Shown here: in pieces, positions 32,881-43,525 of the stretch
How the letters are laid out: each line of letters begins with the position of its first letter
Position numbering within the stretch: the stretch's first letter is position 1
Origin: Cheiracanthium punctorium
Lineage: Eukaryota > Arthropoda > Arachnida > Araneae > Cheiracanthiidae
Length of the DNA stretch: 64,000 bases
Reading direction: 5' to 3'
Assembly: GCA_038373885.1 (NCBI GenBank)
Contig: JAWZYV010016535.1
Span: forward strand, 1,240,001-1,304,000
Program-made: the position numbers and the translations under genes
Notes under the pieces: model-generated
The model's input: the letters and a program-made list of their open reading frames with translations, nothing else
The model's database searches: none
Told to the model about the DNA's origin: nothing

Positions 32881-35040
32881 TCAAAATTTAACTCAGCTTA
32901 TCAGGTTCCTTGGAATTTTCCGAATCCGTGGACATGTTTCTCGAAATTCAAATACCCACGGTTCAGGAGAAGCTAGCTGAACAAGCTCTAAACAGCGGTG
33001 ACAGCGACCGTTATTTTTTTTTTAGAATAGAGAGATACCAGAGATTTTTAGTTTGTGCTTGATGAAACCTAATAATTGATTCTTTGACTAAAACCAGCAT
33101 TTTGTATTCCTGACTCTTTCTCTAGAATTATCAATCACAGAGAGAAAAGGAAAAGTCTGATATAGCTTATCACACGACTTAATAAAGGGAGATTTCAAAA
33201 AGGTCAAATACCAAACCTAAATGCCATTTGTGAACAATATTCTCACATTTTTTCTGCCTTTATTGATTAATTAATTTTATTTATTTTAAAATATAACTGA
33301 TCATCAAAACACTAAATAAACACTAATAAACAGCTAGTAACTCACTGAATCGAGCAAAGAATGGGTGAAAATGCCATTTTTCCTAATTGTTTGGGATAAT
33401 TTGGTAAAATCTTAATGTTCTTCAAATGGTTTGGTTTATCATAACATTCATTTTATGCACATGATGATTGATTATACTGTAAATAGCATAGAATGGTCTG
33501 GTAAAGCCAAAATTTTACATAAAAGTAAAAAAAGCTTTGAAGGAAAATAATGCATGTAGAAGCAGAATTATTATTCTTCATGTAGAGAAGCAGTTATAAT
33601 TAAAATTTAATACTTACAATTTATAAAATGTCTCATTTGTTCATAGCAAAGTTGTTTTTTAAAAAAATCAATATTAAAAATGAACGTAGTACCCTAGATT
33701 TTTATACAAATAATTTTTCATGTGTTGTATGAAGTAGCCAAGTACATAAGATACTAGTTGTGACCTTTCGTTTTTACTGTTATTTATAGTGTTTAGCTAC
33801 TTTTGACAGCAGTGATATCTGAGAAAAAACACTTACTGCTTATGACACTTATGTTAAAATTTTTCTTTTCTGTGTCATCTAAGTTATAACATTACTGTTG
33901 TGTTGATTATGGAGCCCTAAGGGCATGGAGCTGTTTTCAGTAGTTGTGGATAAGTTTTAATTAATTAAAGCCATTTTTAATTTTGTCAGAAGATAAATTT
34001 TATGCTATGCTCTCCCCTTAATAGAAGTAATTAACTATTTATGGTACTAAATGTGTGTAAGCACTCTCCTAAGTGACAAATATTAACAGTAATTTGGTTC
34101 AATATTTAAGATTAAAAACTAAAAGAATTATTTTATTTTGTTCAATCAAATTTAGGGGAATCTTTAATTTATGACATGTAGTAATGGTGATTTGTTATAA
34201 CCCTTCTGAGTGGGCATTTTACCCTTTTTTTTTTCTCTGAGTGGACTGTTTTTTTTTATATGTGTAAAATTTTTGAAGGAATGCTAATTTTTATTTTTAT
34301 AAACTAAAATATTCTACAATGGAAATTTTGTAAGACAAATAGGAGTTTCTAGTTTTTTTTTATACAAAATTAAGTAATTTTGCTTAGTAAATTCTCTACT
34401 GTTATTTTCCTAAGTATCTCCCTCTATGTTCCCTTTTCCAAAAACATACCAAGATACTTCAAGAAGATGCTTCGCCATCTTGTTTACACCCCCCAGTGCA
34501 TAAAGCCTGGTATATCGTAGTGCAGGGCACACATAGAAAAGTAATCAACATTCCAGAGAGCTGTGTCATCATAGGAGCAGACGAAAACAACAGCGCAAGA
34601 ATACGGAGACCTGAATTAATTAAAATAATAATTATTCAGTACATCGTCATGAAAGGTGACCTAAGTTCACCTCATGCATGGAAATAAGATCGTTTATGCA
34701 AAATGAGAGGTGAATTATTAAAAAATAAAAATATTACTGCAAGAACTACTTTGCACATCGGAGGCGGGGTATGATGCAGCGAGCGAACGTGCTGTGGAGG
34801 AAAAGTTTGAAAAAGTCTGGACTTGGACGAGTGCGGAAAAAGCTGCCGGTATCTTGCTTTTTCCTCTCTCTCTCCTCTTCGTTCTTTTAACGTCTCACTA
34901 TGGGGCGAATAACGACTATATTTTTCTTTCTCTAAGTTTTTTATTTCTCATTGGATCCAGTTATGTAAGTTTTAAATATTTATTTTGTTTTATATTTTAT
35001 TTTCTGTCCACTCAGAATAATTTTTTTTCGATTAACAATG

Positions 35041-35079
<39 letters not shown>

Positions 35080-35421
35080 GAGAAGAAAAATTTTCAGCTT
35101 CCTAATGTTAAGAGTACAAAGTGTTTTTCTTTAATTTAATTCTAAGAGTTGTGTTGTATATGATAAATATTTGATGGAAAAAAAATGTATTTTCTGTTGT
35201 TGAGATTTACCACCGTTAATGTAAGATATATTGATAATGAATAAATTCAATTGGAGCTGATTTAATTGCCTGGTTATTGGAGTCAATCTCTCTGTCTATC
35301 AAGTTTTATTTCAGGATGTTTAGATTTTAATTTTCTCTTTAGGATGAATATCAAAATTTTCTTTTACAGGTTCGCGATGTTTAATTTCTTTTATTCTTCT
35401 AGTCAATGATTAACTTACCTA
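32881..35421. other. intron stretch without recognised elements
   Basis: AT-rich. Poly(T) of about 34 at 35042-35075. The short frames at 34496-34687 and 34794-35081 show no family resemblance; the latter depends on the poly(T). Confidence 0.5.
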
Positions 35422-36693
35422 GTTATTACCAGTGGTGGGAAAAACTACTTTTTTTTTTTTTTAGCGCGCTACAACTACAGCTACTTTTCGAAAAATGTAG
35501 TTAACTACAACTACAACTACTTTTTGACAAATGTAGTTAGCTACACTACTTTTGAAATGTAGTCGCTACTTCGCTACTTTTAGGAGACAAATTTTGCTAA
35601 CAGATTCAGTGTGCATTACACTTATATTTAAGAATATTTATATCCTAATTAGAGAAAACTATTGATATCTTAATTAGAAAAACTATTGCTCTAATAAACA
35701 ACTACCAGGGGAGTATTTGAGGAGGGCGGAGGGCCCCCTCCGAAAATGTAAAGCAATTATTAAAAAGGAGCTATTTTGAAACATTTCTTTTAACTTTAGA
35801 ACAATAAAGTTTAAAATACTGAATGAGAACAGAATATGACATGTTTCCCAAGAGCGCCGGATTATCATTTTAAAAGAAAATTGGCATTCTTATTTGTTTC
35901 TATTTTCTTAGAGATTAAACAATATTGTAACTTTTACAAAAATTAACTTTCGGTTTCATCACGATTCATGGTGGGAAAAAAATCGCGCATAAAATTAATT
36001 TTTGTAATACACATACATGTTCAACTATTTATTGCTTTATATTACATCTAAGTAAGAGAAAGAAAATAAAAGTAAAACATACCTTCGGTTCTTTGATTAG
36101 GTCTTGTATTATTAACCCATTTTGGTAATTAGATACAATAAATAAAGTTTAAACATAAAATTTTACATACATAGAAACGTATACACAGTTCACAAAATTG
36201 TATATTTACAAGTCCCACTAATCTAGTTAAAATGAAACTTAAACGTAACTCCTAAAGAAAAGACAACAATAAATGAAAACGAGTGTCCAGTTCACGGTTT
36301 AGCACAGATTTAGAAAGTAACTGGATAAACCAACAAAATAGAAGAATTCATTGTAGATTCGAGGGGTGTCCTTGGAGGATTTTTTTTTTTTTTGTTTCAT
36401 TGCTTTCTCGGTAATTTTGTGGACTTGTGTAAACCAGAAAGTTGTAATAGGAAATAACATGTGCCTTGTGAATGTACCCCCTGCAAATCCTGTCCTTCCT
36501 TATCAGTAAGTCCTCGAGCTAAAGCGATGGTTTTTTGTTTATGGAGAAGGCTCACAGCCCTCCTTTTTTACTACACCATACTACAGTAGATTCTAGTATT
36601 TAGCGAAAGTTGAATACTTTTTTTTTCTGAACACTTGTACACATACATTTGAAACATTCGCGCCATACAGATTTATATTTCTATGGACAGATC

Positions 36694-36712
36694 GGGGGGG
36701 GGGGGGGGGGGG
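36694..36712. repeat. poly(G) run
   Basis: About 20 consecutive G inside the hAT element. A shorter C-run lies at 38011-38020 and a C14 run at 38672-38685. Confidence 0.9.
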
Positions 36713-36999
36713 CGGTTAGATAGAAGATTGACATATGCATCCATTTTATGGTAGTAAAATAGGATCTTTTACATTAATTTATTTTCACTCGGGGAAGTGG
36801 AGGCGGTCGCCCCCTCTGCCCCACCCCCTTTAAACCGCCCTTGCATTCGAGGAAAAAAATATTTAGTTTGAAACGGTTTTTCAAGTTAATTTCTTGTACA
36901 CGAAAATGTAATTCTTTCGTTGGCTTAAGGCACAAAGAGCGCCTTAAGTAGAGGGCGCAGGGGGGACATGTCCCCCTGTCCTCCCGAGACAGCATGGGC

Positions 37000-37115
37000 C
37001 TGCATAATAGACATAAAATTTCCTACCGAATATCGAACTCGGAAATCGAACCCTGAACCTCTAGGCTATAAGTTAATGGCGAACCCACTTCGCCACACTT
37101 GTCTTCGAAAAAATT
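37000..37115 (-). mobile_element. tRNA-derived SINE-like segment
   Basis: On the minus strand the A-box TGGCGAAGTGG at about 37088-37098 is followed after about 35 bp by the B-box-like GGTTCGATTTC near 37035-37046. That is the pol III promoter spacing of a tRNA. The intervening arm is not a convincing tRNA fold and no CCA end or terminator is clear, so a SINE head or tRNA relic is more likely than a gene. Confidence 0.5.
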
Positions 37116-37129
37116 CTTAACTTGTTTGC

Positions 37130-37195
37130 GAAAGAATTAAGGGCCACCACTCCTTTGTTGCCCCAGGGCCTCCACACCTCTAAATCCGGCACTGT
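37130..37195 (-). repeat. hAT-type terminus nested in the larger hAT
   Basis: Minus strand from 37195: CAGTGCCGGATTTAGAGGTG, a common hAT-MITE end, followed by a GC-rich run. The matching other end was not located. Confidence 0.4.
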
Positions 37196-38370
37196 CTGGG
37201 ATGGTTATTTCTACAAGCCGCTCAAGTTTAGCGTGCTAGAAAATTTTCCTGGACCAACAAAAAATTTGTAATTTTCTTTCTTCTTTAAAACATAAAACAC
37301 AAGGCACTGGTACTCGGGGTAAAAAATGGCATTTCAATTTACTGTACTTTGATCAAATCATGTTCTCCATCGAAGTCTCCCAGTTGATCTAGTGATGGAC
37401 AACAATAACTGTTACAGAGGAAATTGTTTTATTTTTATTATTCTTATTATTTCAGTATATATGAATTTTTAATCTATATTATTGGGATATTTGGCGACCC
37501 GGGCTATCCCCCCCTCCCCTTGCCAGTGTGATAATCTGGGAACGTCAGAGAGAAATCATTAGAATAGCTTGCATTTGCATTGATGTCTCTAGTCTGACTG
37601 AGAGTGTAAAAAAAAAAGTAGCTGCATTGAACTTCATATTAAGGCAAGGCCCATTGGCGGATCCAGAGGGGTGAACCAGATGAATCAAGTTTAGACCATA
37701 ACAGTTGACTTTTTTGAAAGTTAGAATACATATAAGGCTTGAATTTTTAAAATATCTATTTCTGTGCATAGTAGTGAGTATTTTTGTGCTTTTGAAAAAG
37801 AATTTTACATATCTGTAAATTGTATGCTTTTGTAACATCATTAATTTTCTTTGGACTTTTTTTTTTATTGCACCCATAAATACAATGTAGTGTCCACTTG
37901 CCAGGATCAGGATTGCCAATGATTCAGTGTCCAGTTTTCCGTGAACTTCCTGTAGGATATATCCTTTCAAATCTGACATGACATATAGTCGGTCTTCGCA
38001 ATTAGCGAGCCCCCCCCCCCTCCCCTCCATAAAAGTATAATACACACGGTGTGTATTTCTATGATCTCCTCATGGGGAGGGGCGGAGGAGGGATTGGGTG
38101 TTCTTTCAAGCATCCGTTCCAGTTCTATGCTTGTAGTCAGAAAAAAGAACAATTGCACCACGTGATCAATCGCCGGAAGTGATGACACGGAAAAGTAGCT
38201 GAAAAAGTAGCTTCCAAAACGCGCTACAAACTACTGATTTTTTGTAGCGCACTACACACTACACTACTTTTTTTAAAAAGTAGCGCACTACACTACAAAC
38301 TATAAAAAAAAGTAGCGACTACTGTAGTTTCGCTACTTGTAGCGCGCTACTCCCCAGCCCTGGTTATTAC

Positions 38371-39074
38371 ACAACGCTAACGTATTAACCACTTATGTTC
38401 ATGACGGCCTTAATAAAAATTTTCAGCAGTTTATTTTAGTAAAGTAATCGTTTTCAAAATTAATTAATAAAAATGCACCAGGTTTAATTAAGCAAAAACA
38501 CACAGTTGCAACATTACTCCATTAGAGAATAAAAAATGAACTAACTGGGATTTCTTTTATGGCAGTCAAAAACCATGATGCCATAAATTAAAATGAGATT
38601 AATAAACTTTGTCACAAAATTACATTATATCAAAATTAATTTGCAATTTGAGCAATTATAAATAGCTCTTTGCCCCCCCCCCCCCCTCAGGCAGAAAAAG
38701 TTGGATGGATAGGACTAACTAGAATATGAATAACAGAGCTCAGAATGTCCTTTTTCCTTTTGAGTTGTAGGGTTGCAGTTGCTATGTAAATAAGTTTCTA
38801 GGGTAAATTATAGGCTCATTTGCATATGAAAATGGAAAATCCTAGGTAAAAGGAGAGTACAAGGAAAATGGTGCAATACATCATGGGAAAGCAGGGTCAT
38901 CTCTATATTTATCTTTCACTAGACTAGGAATCTTTCTACCTTGCATTATTTTCCAGATTTTTTTTTTTAACCCAATTGGCAGACACACTGCCAGAAGGCT
39001 TTGCCTTTCCCTCATCTTTCAATTCCACATTTTTTTTCCAATGTAGGGGAAATGGGATATTAAGTGGCAAGTTC
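38371..39074. other. intron stretch
   Basis: AT-rich with the C14 run at 38672-38685. No gene or element recognised. Confidence 0.5.
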
Positions 39075-39390
39075 CAGCATTTATTTCACATTTTTGTGCA
39101 TGTAAATGGGCAGGATGGGTAGGCATGTGTTTGTTTCAACCTTAAAAATGGAAATGGAAATGTGGTGTTACGGCCAATTATCTGCATGAGGGATTTTGGC
39201 AGAGGCGGATTGTCCTCCATGGGGGACTTTCTAAGGGATCCTAACCCATATTTACGTGAAGTTTCGGAGAAAACCACGGAAAACTCTGCATGGTTAGGTT
39301 GACGGATGCAACTTGGTTTTAAACCAGGAACCTTCTGTCTACCAGTTTAGAGTGCAAACGAGCTCGGCCACTGATGGGGTGTTTCAACCG
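39075..39390 (-). mobile_element. tRNA-derived SINE
   Basis: The minus strand from about 39380 reads CAGTGGCCGAGCTCGTTTGC, with a Leu/Ser-type A-box, then a B-box-like GGTTTAAAACC near 39315. The body follows: GCAGAGTTTTCCGTGGTTTT, CACGTAAATATGGGTTAGG, and CCATGGAGGACAATCCGCC. Such bodies are known from arthropod SINEs, from memory. An open frame of 63 codons across it is incidental. The tail is not clearly poly(A). Confidence 0.55.
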
Positions 39391-40586
39391 CAATTGCAAT
39401 ACTACACATATGAAGGTTTCAGTGGAGTGAGATAATGAGTTGCTGTGTGTATTACCCCACCCCTCTTACCTTCCAGTTTTATTAGAGCTTTTTATTTTTG
39501 TAGGTTTACTTTATTTTCAATTTTTGATTTTATTAAGCAGTAATGCTGATTTGATTAAGGGATCTTTTTAGCACACATTTAAATTGATTTGATTCTGTTC
39601 TGGGCAATTTGATTATATTAACGGTGTTATTCGAAAAAATCATGTGATTTTGGTACATAAGTACAAATAAACTAATGATGCCAGGTACTTCAAAATTTTG
39701 AAACTGTCTCTTTACAAGCTGTAATACATACTGAAATAAACAATCCATTTCAAAACTTTTAGAAAAAATTCTTAAAAATCGGAAATTTTCACAAAGCGTG
39801 TCACTCTTCGAAAAATCTTGCAGCTCAGATCCATGTTTAAGATTTTTTTTCTGAAAATTTCACAAAAGGCATAACTTTTTCGCTTATTGCAGTGTGTAAA
39901 GCAGCTTATGAAGAACCATCTGGAATTTTTTGGAGACCATGGTGCTATTAGTTTATTTCAATTTGTGCACCAAGACTAAAAACAGAGTTCTTCTTTTTCG
40001 AAATACACCCTTAAGCAGCTGATTTTTAAATCAGTGATTTTAATAAGTGGTGGGTACTGTATCTTGTTCTTTTAGCCATTTTTAGATGCATCACGTTTTA
40101 CTCCTCATAATCATTTTAAAATGCAGTCTTTTAATAACTTAATTCTAAATTCTATGATGTTTTGCAAGAAAAGTTGTGCCATCGCCAAGGTAAAGAAAAT
40201 AAACATTGATTAAACAAAATAAAAATTATCAAATCTTGTTTGGCAGAAAAACTAAGAAATTTTTCTAAAGATTTTCACCATAGTAATGAAATAACCACAG
40301 AATAAACAAAATCCTCACTGTAATTCCTCAAGTTGAATGTCACATTATATCCGGTAAAATCAGAGAGCATAGTGAGATGTACATCATTTTAAATACCGCC
40401 CAATACCAGAGCTTTAGCATATTCTGTAATGTTTACTATTAGATGATGGGACAATAACAATCTAGACTGGAGCTGAGATGAAATTATTATAGAATATTTT
40501 GTCTTGCTAATTAAATCTGCTTCACTCTCACCTGCACAACCTATACTTCACAAGTGAAACTCCTTGTAAACCCGATGCTGCTTTCC
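39391..40586. other. intron stretch
   Basis: No coding sequence or repeat recognised apart from short simple tracts. Confidence 0.5.
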
Positions 40587-40594
40587 TGTATCAA

Positions 40595-40772
40595 CAGAGC
40601 CTTATTATCGCATGGGCAAATCGGGACTTTGCCAAGGGTCCCCAATTTCAAATGCTGTTCTGAAATATTCTTTTATAAGTCAAAATTTTATGAAAAGGAA
40701 AACAAATTTCATAGATGGGGGCCCCCAAATTCATCTATTCCTGGGGACCCTGTAGGTCATAATCAGGCCCTG
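40595..40772. mobile_element. 178-bp hAT MITE with 8-bp target duplication
   Basis: Ends CAGAGCCTTATTA and the inverse of CAGGGCCTGATTA, flanked by TGTATCAA at 40587-40594 and 40773-40780. The GC-rich centre contains GGGTCCCC and GGGGGCCCCC words. Outside the duplication, the words ACTCCTTGTAAACC at 40559 and 40781 also repeat. Confidence 0.9.
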
Positions 40773-40956
40773 TGTATCAAACTCCTTGTAAACCTATTGT
40801 ATTGTATTGTTACTGTATTACAAATAAAGGATATTCGTTCTTAAAAAAGATTTTCAGAGACCTCATTTTCCTCTGCATATTATATATAGCTGATAATTTC
40901 TTGAACATTCTTTTTGCTGCTAAGAAACATGCAATATTTTTACCTGTTTTGATATA

Positions 40957-41110
40957 CAGGATGATCATAGTTAAAGTTTCTCTATTCAAAGCTGTGTAGA
41001 GTACAAAAAAAAAAAATAGTTCAAAAAATCACCACTAGGGAGAACTTAACAATGTTATGGTTGCTAATATGTAAATTCCCTCACTGTGCAATGGTGTAAA
41101 ACATCTATTT
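40957..41110. repeat. mariner-type terminus
   Basis: TA then CAGGATGATCATAGTTAAAG at 40957 resembles the ends of the MITE at 43973 (CAGGGTGGTTATAATTAAAC). The opposite end was not found. Confidence 0.45.
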
Positions 41111-41278
41111 CATCACCTTTTCACTGCTTTATTTGCTTGAGAACATTTATTTGTCTATTTTATTCACACCTAAATGTTATAAAAACCACCTTTGGGTGAT
41201 GTTTTGAACTAATTTTTCCGAGGAAATTTCTATTCAATGGCATTCAGGTTTCCTGAAAATTTGACAGCATTCTAAGCA

Positions 41279-41353
41279 GTAAAGTAATTAAACTTTGTAA
41301 AAAACACACATAAGAAGTAAAAGGAGTGTTTTTTACAAAGTTTTTTAATTACT
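41279..41353. repeat. long hairpin
   Basis: AAAGTAATTAAACTTTGTAA plus AAAACAC pairs with the inverse copy at 41327-41352, a stem of about 27 bp with one 3-base offset and a loop of about 20 bases. No flanking duplication was identified. Confidence 0.6.
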
Positions 41354-41860
41354 TTATCGTTTAACACCAGTATTTTGAGTGTTTTTTCAATTCTAAGCAG
41401 TAGTTTTTGTTGTACACTGCTCTGAATAGGGAAACTGATATCATTTCAGAGTCACAAGAATCAACAGTCACATCGTGACTTGTTAATAGCATCACTAAAT
41501 GATGGTAAAGGAGTATCACAGTAACTCCACAGTATAGTCATGCCATTTACCAAATACAATGTAACTAGTTTGTGACACTTCTATGACCACCTATGAAGTT
41601 TTTTTTTTTTTTTTTTTTTTGACCATATGTGCTGTTAGGATCTCCTAATAATAAAAACACACAAAAATACTGTACATAAATCACTTTATATACTTGAAAG
41701 AAAAATAATAATACAGACATACATTTTCTTGTGTAAGGGGGAAAATGTAAACAAATATTGTTCTTTTACATTTTAATGTTCTCACTTATAGCTGTAAACA
41801 AAGCACTTAAAAATTCAAGCACACTGTATGAAGTTTTTAAATCATTCAAATTACAATTAC
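41354..41860. other. intron sequence before the HFM1 exon
   Basis: Contains a poly(T) at 41600-41621. On the minus strand the donor of the exon at 41861 lies here. No other feature. Confidence 0.5.
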
Positions 41861-41907
41861 CTGCTTTCAATCAATTGAGTACCATTGATAAGAGACTCAT
41901 ACTTTGC
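41861..41907 (-). CDS. HFM1: HFM1 exon (AKYESLINGTQLIES)
   Basis: A 47-bp exon. On the minus strand the acceptor is 'tttaatttcag' and the donor 'gtaattg'. Translation in phase 0 is AKYESLINGTQLIES plus two bases (AG) of a Ser completed by the exon at 29998. In HFM1 this part (kY...l.g...iEssLh) joins the helicase core to the winged helix. The very short exon is convincing only together with its neighbours: phase, order and family sequence all agree. The 3' neighbour is 11.9 kb away across a hAT element, a SINE and a Penelope copy. Confidence 0.85.
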
Positions 41908-42459
41908 CTGAAATTAAAGAAAAATTATATTGAAATATATAATAGTTACAACAGTTTGTCTGAATCTTTAATATACAGCCTTGGAAAAAAAAATTATTTA
42001 TGCCCAACAAAAAATCTGCAAGAGTAGGAAACTACAGTAATTTACCAAAATGAGAAATTTGCAGATTTGAAAAATTATTTTCAAATCTGCAAGTCTTTCA
42101 AATCTAGCGTCCAAATTAGACGCTAAAATACAATTTAAACTACATAATTAAATAAGACTTGCATTTATTCATAATATAACTGAAAAAAATTGTTATTTCT
42201 ATCCATTTCAAGCCTTGAAGAGGATAAAATGATTTAAACTAATATATATATATATATATATATATATTTGTCTATCACATTGTTTTTAATTTATGAATCA
42301 CACACTCAATCAAATGGAATAAAATTTGGTAAATGTTCAGGAAAATGCCTACCTTTTTATTGCAAGACATATTTGTTAAAATGTAAGCTGTGTTCAAAAA
42401 TTTCAATGAATGGTCTCATAAAATAAAGGAAAGAAGAGCTAGAAACAAAATATCTGAAC
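41908..42459. other. intron with (TA)n
   Basis: AT-rich. (TA)n microsatellite at 42241-42267. No gene. Confidence 0.6.
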
Positions 42460-42782
42460 TGGTTATTCAAAGTAATCATCATTAGCAGCAACAACTTTGA
42501 CATAGGTTCCCTGTAATGACTGTTTCCAAGAACAGTGGATTTCGATTAAACGTGTTGATGAAATATGTAGAAATTTCCATCCAGTGTTGCTTTTGGTCAT
42601 CTGACAGTTTGTGGAGCACAAATTGACCTCAAATCTTATGTTTTTGCAAATGTTCATGAACAATGCTGCTTACATTGTCCAGGCTTATCTTCAGTTCTCT
42701 TCTGCTATAATATTTGAAAACAGTCACCAACCATCCATAAGAATCCACTGCACTTGCTGAATGTTGTATGGGGTTATACTTG

Positions 42783-42935
42783 TGTGGCGGACGAGATCAC
42801 CTCCGCGTGCACAACACCCGGCAATTGAAGGCTAGTTGAAGGGGTACTCTTTTGGCCGAGCCGGGTTGCACCTCATTCTACCACCCATAAGTCCCTGGGT
42901 TCAAACTCAGCTCTCTCCACACCCTCTCCTCCACA
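42783..42935 (+). repeat. TRIM 5' LTR
   Basis: Starts TGTGGCGGACGAG and ends CTCCACA. Shares with the other LTR GGCCGAGCCGG, CACCCATAAGTCCCTGGGTT and more. A B-box-like GGGTTCAAACTC at about 42896 is tRNA-like but inside the LTR. Confidence 0.9.
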
Positions 42936-42936
42936 T

Positions 42937-42949
42937 TGGTGACCCGGAC
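42937..42949 (+). promoter_or_regulatory. TRIM primer-binding site
   Basis: TGGTGACCCGGAC starts two bases after the LTR. It is close to the complement of the tryptophan tRNA 3' end (TGGTGACCCCGAC), with one difference; the tRNA assignment is from memory. Confidence 0.65.
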
Positions 42950-43032
42950 TAAGAACACTCATTCTCACCAATAATGATAGATGGCACCAGCACTGACCTC
43001 TTCCATCTCTCGCTCGACTCTCTTTCAAAGTT

Positions 43033-43139
43033 CGCAATGAGCGGCAGCGACCTCACCAAAGTCCGCAATGAGCAGCAGCGACCTCACAAAGTAAGCAATG
43101 AGTGGCAGCGACCTCACAAAGTCCACAACGAGTGGCAGC
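43033..43139 (+). repeat. 30-bp tandem repeat inside the TRIM
   Basis: Units start at 43033, 43064, 43094 and 43124 (last partial): [CA][GA]CAATGAG[CT][GA]GCAGCGACCTCAC.AAAGT. The period of 30-31 bp keeps a frame open (42974-43189) that encodes NEWQRPHKV-type repeats. I see no known protein in it. Confidence 0.9.
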
Positions 43140-43200
43140 ATTCCATAACACTTGGAACATCATTCGTCAGCCTCCGACTGACTCTCTAGTCGGGGAGTAG

Positions 43201-43351
43201 TGTGGCGGCACGAGATCACCTTCGCGCACATAACACCTGGCAATTGAAGGCCGGTCGAAGGGGTACCTTTTGGCCGAGCCGGATTGCGCCTCATTCTACC
43301 ACCCATAAGTCCCTGGGTTCAAACCCAGCTCTCCCCACACGCTTTCCCTTC
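43201..43351 (+). repeat. TRIM 3' LTR
   Basis: Starts TGTGGCGGCACGAG directly after the purine tract. Ends TTTCCCTTC(A) with the last A shared with, or adjacent to, the ACTTG duplication. Confidence 0.88.
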
Positions 43352-43525
43352 ACTTGTTAATGGTTGACCCAAGTGCAACTGATCCTTGACATCATCTTTT
43401 CAACTTTTAAAGCATTTAAAACATTAACAAACACACATTTTACTCACTGCTTCCAAATTGTACACTCTCAGTAACATTTCATTGGTCTTCATCAGTTTGC
43501 TTAATTTGAAAAAAAACTTGATGTG

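Larger units (their letters stand above)
35430..38362. mobile_element. hAT element with 8-bp target duplication
   Basis: Starts CAGTGGTGGGAAAAACTACT and ends with the inverse of CAGGGCTGGGGAGTAGCGCG, the CAGNG-type ends of hAT elements. GTTATTAC lies immediately outside both ends (35422-35429 and 38363-38370), a perfect 8-bp duplication. Subterminal regions are dense in TAGCGCGCTAC / GTAGTTGTAG words in both orientations (35463-35580 and 38215-38350). 2933 bp. No hAT transposase is recognisable, so the copy is non-autonomous. It contains a tRNA-derived SINE, a G20 run and another hAT-type end. Confidence 0.9.
42783..43351 (+). mobile_element. complete TRIM (miniature LTR retrotransposon)
   Basis: About 570 bp. 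The two LTRs of about 152 bp (42783-42935 and 43201-43351) both start TGTGGCGG and are similar throughout. ACTTG lies outside both ends (42778-42782 and 43352-43356). A primer-binding site (TGGTGACCCGGAC) starts at 42937 and a purine-rich tract (CGGGGAGTAG) ends at 43200. The 265-bp interior lacks gag/pol but holds a 30-bp tandem repeat. It depends on enzymes from a full-length relative; the LTR and binding site resemble Ty3/gypsy. Confidence 0.9.
42460..43510 (-). pseudogene. mariner transposase relic split by a TRIM
   Basis: Two minus-strand parts. 43357-43510 holds the N-terminal helix-turn-helix region (KLSKLMKTNEMLLRVYNLEA, then KDDVKDQLHLGQPLTS). 42460-42777 holds ELKISLDNVSSIVHEHLQKH, QFVLHKLSDDQKQHWMEIS, NPLFLETVITG and, in another frame, the C-terminal VVAANDDYFE. 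This order is that of mariner transposases (HTH, then ddqk..R...., then the ITGDE block). Most of the DDD catalytic region after ITG is missing or decayed. The TRIM lies exactly between the parts, with its 5-bp duplication. Confidence 0.75.

Noticed and set aside
34794..35081. 95-codon hydrophobic frame
   Set aside because: Ends in a poly(T)-encoded poly-Phe run; membrane-like look comes from AT-rich sequence.
37000..37115. Possible tRNA gene
   Set aside because: A and B boxes are present but the cloverleaf and terminator are not convincing; SINE origin is more likely.
37545..38045. 166-codon minus-strand frame
   Set aside because: Lies inside a non-autonomous hAT element, low complexity in places, no family resemblance; length alone is not support.
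39086..39277. 63-codon frame
   Set aside because: Falls within a tRNA-derived SINE body, so the frame is incidental.
42783..43351. tRNA-like GGGTTCAAACTC in the TRIM LTRs as a SINE
   Set aside because: The direct LTRs, primer-binding site, purine tract and 5-bp duplication explain the structure better.
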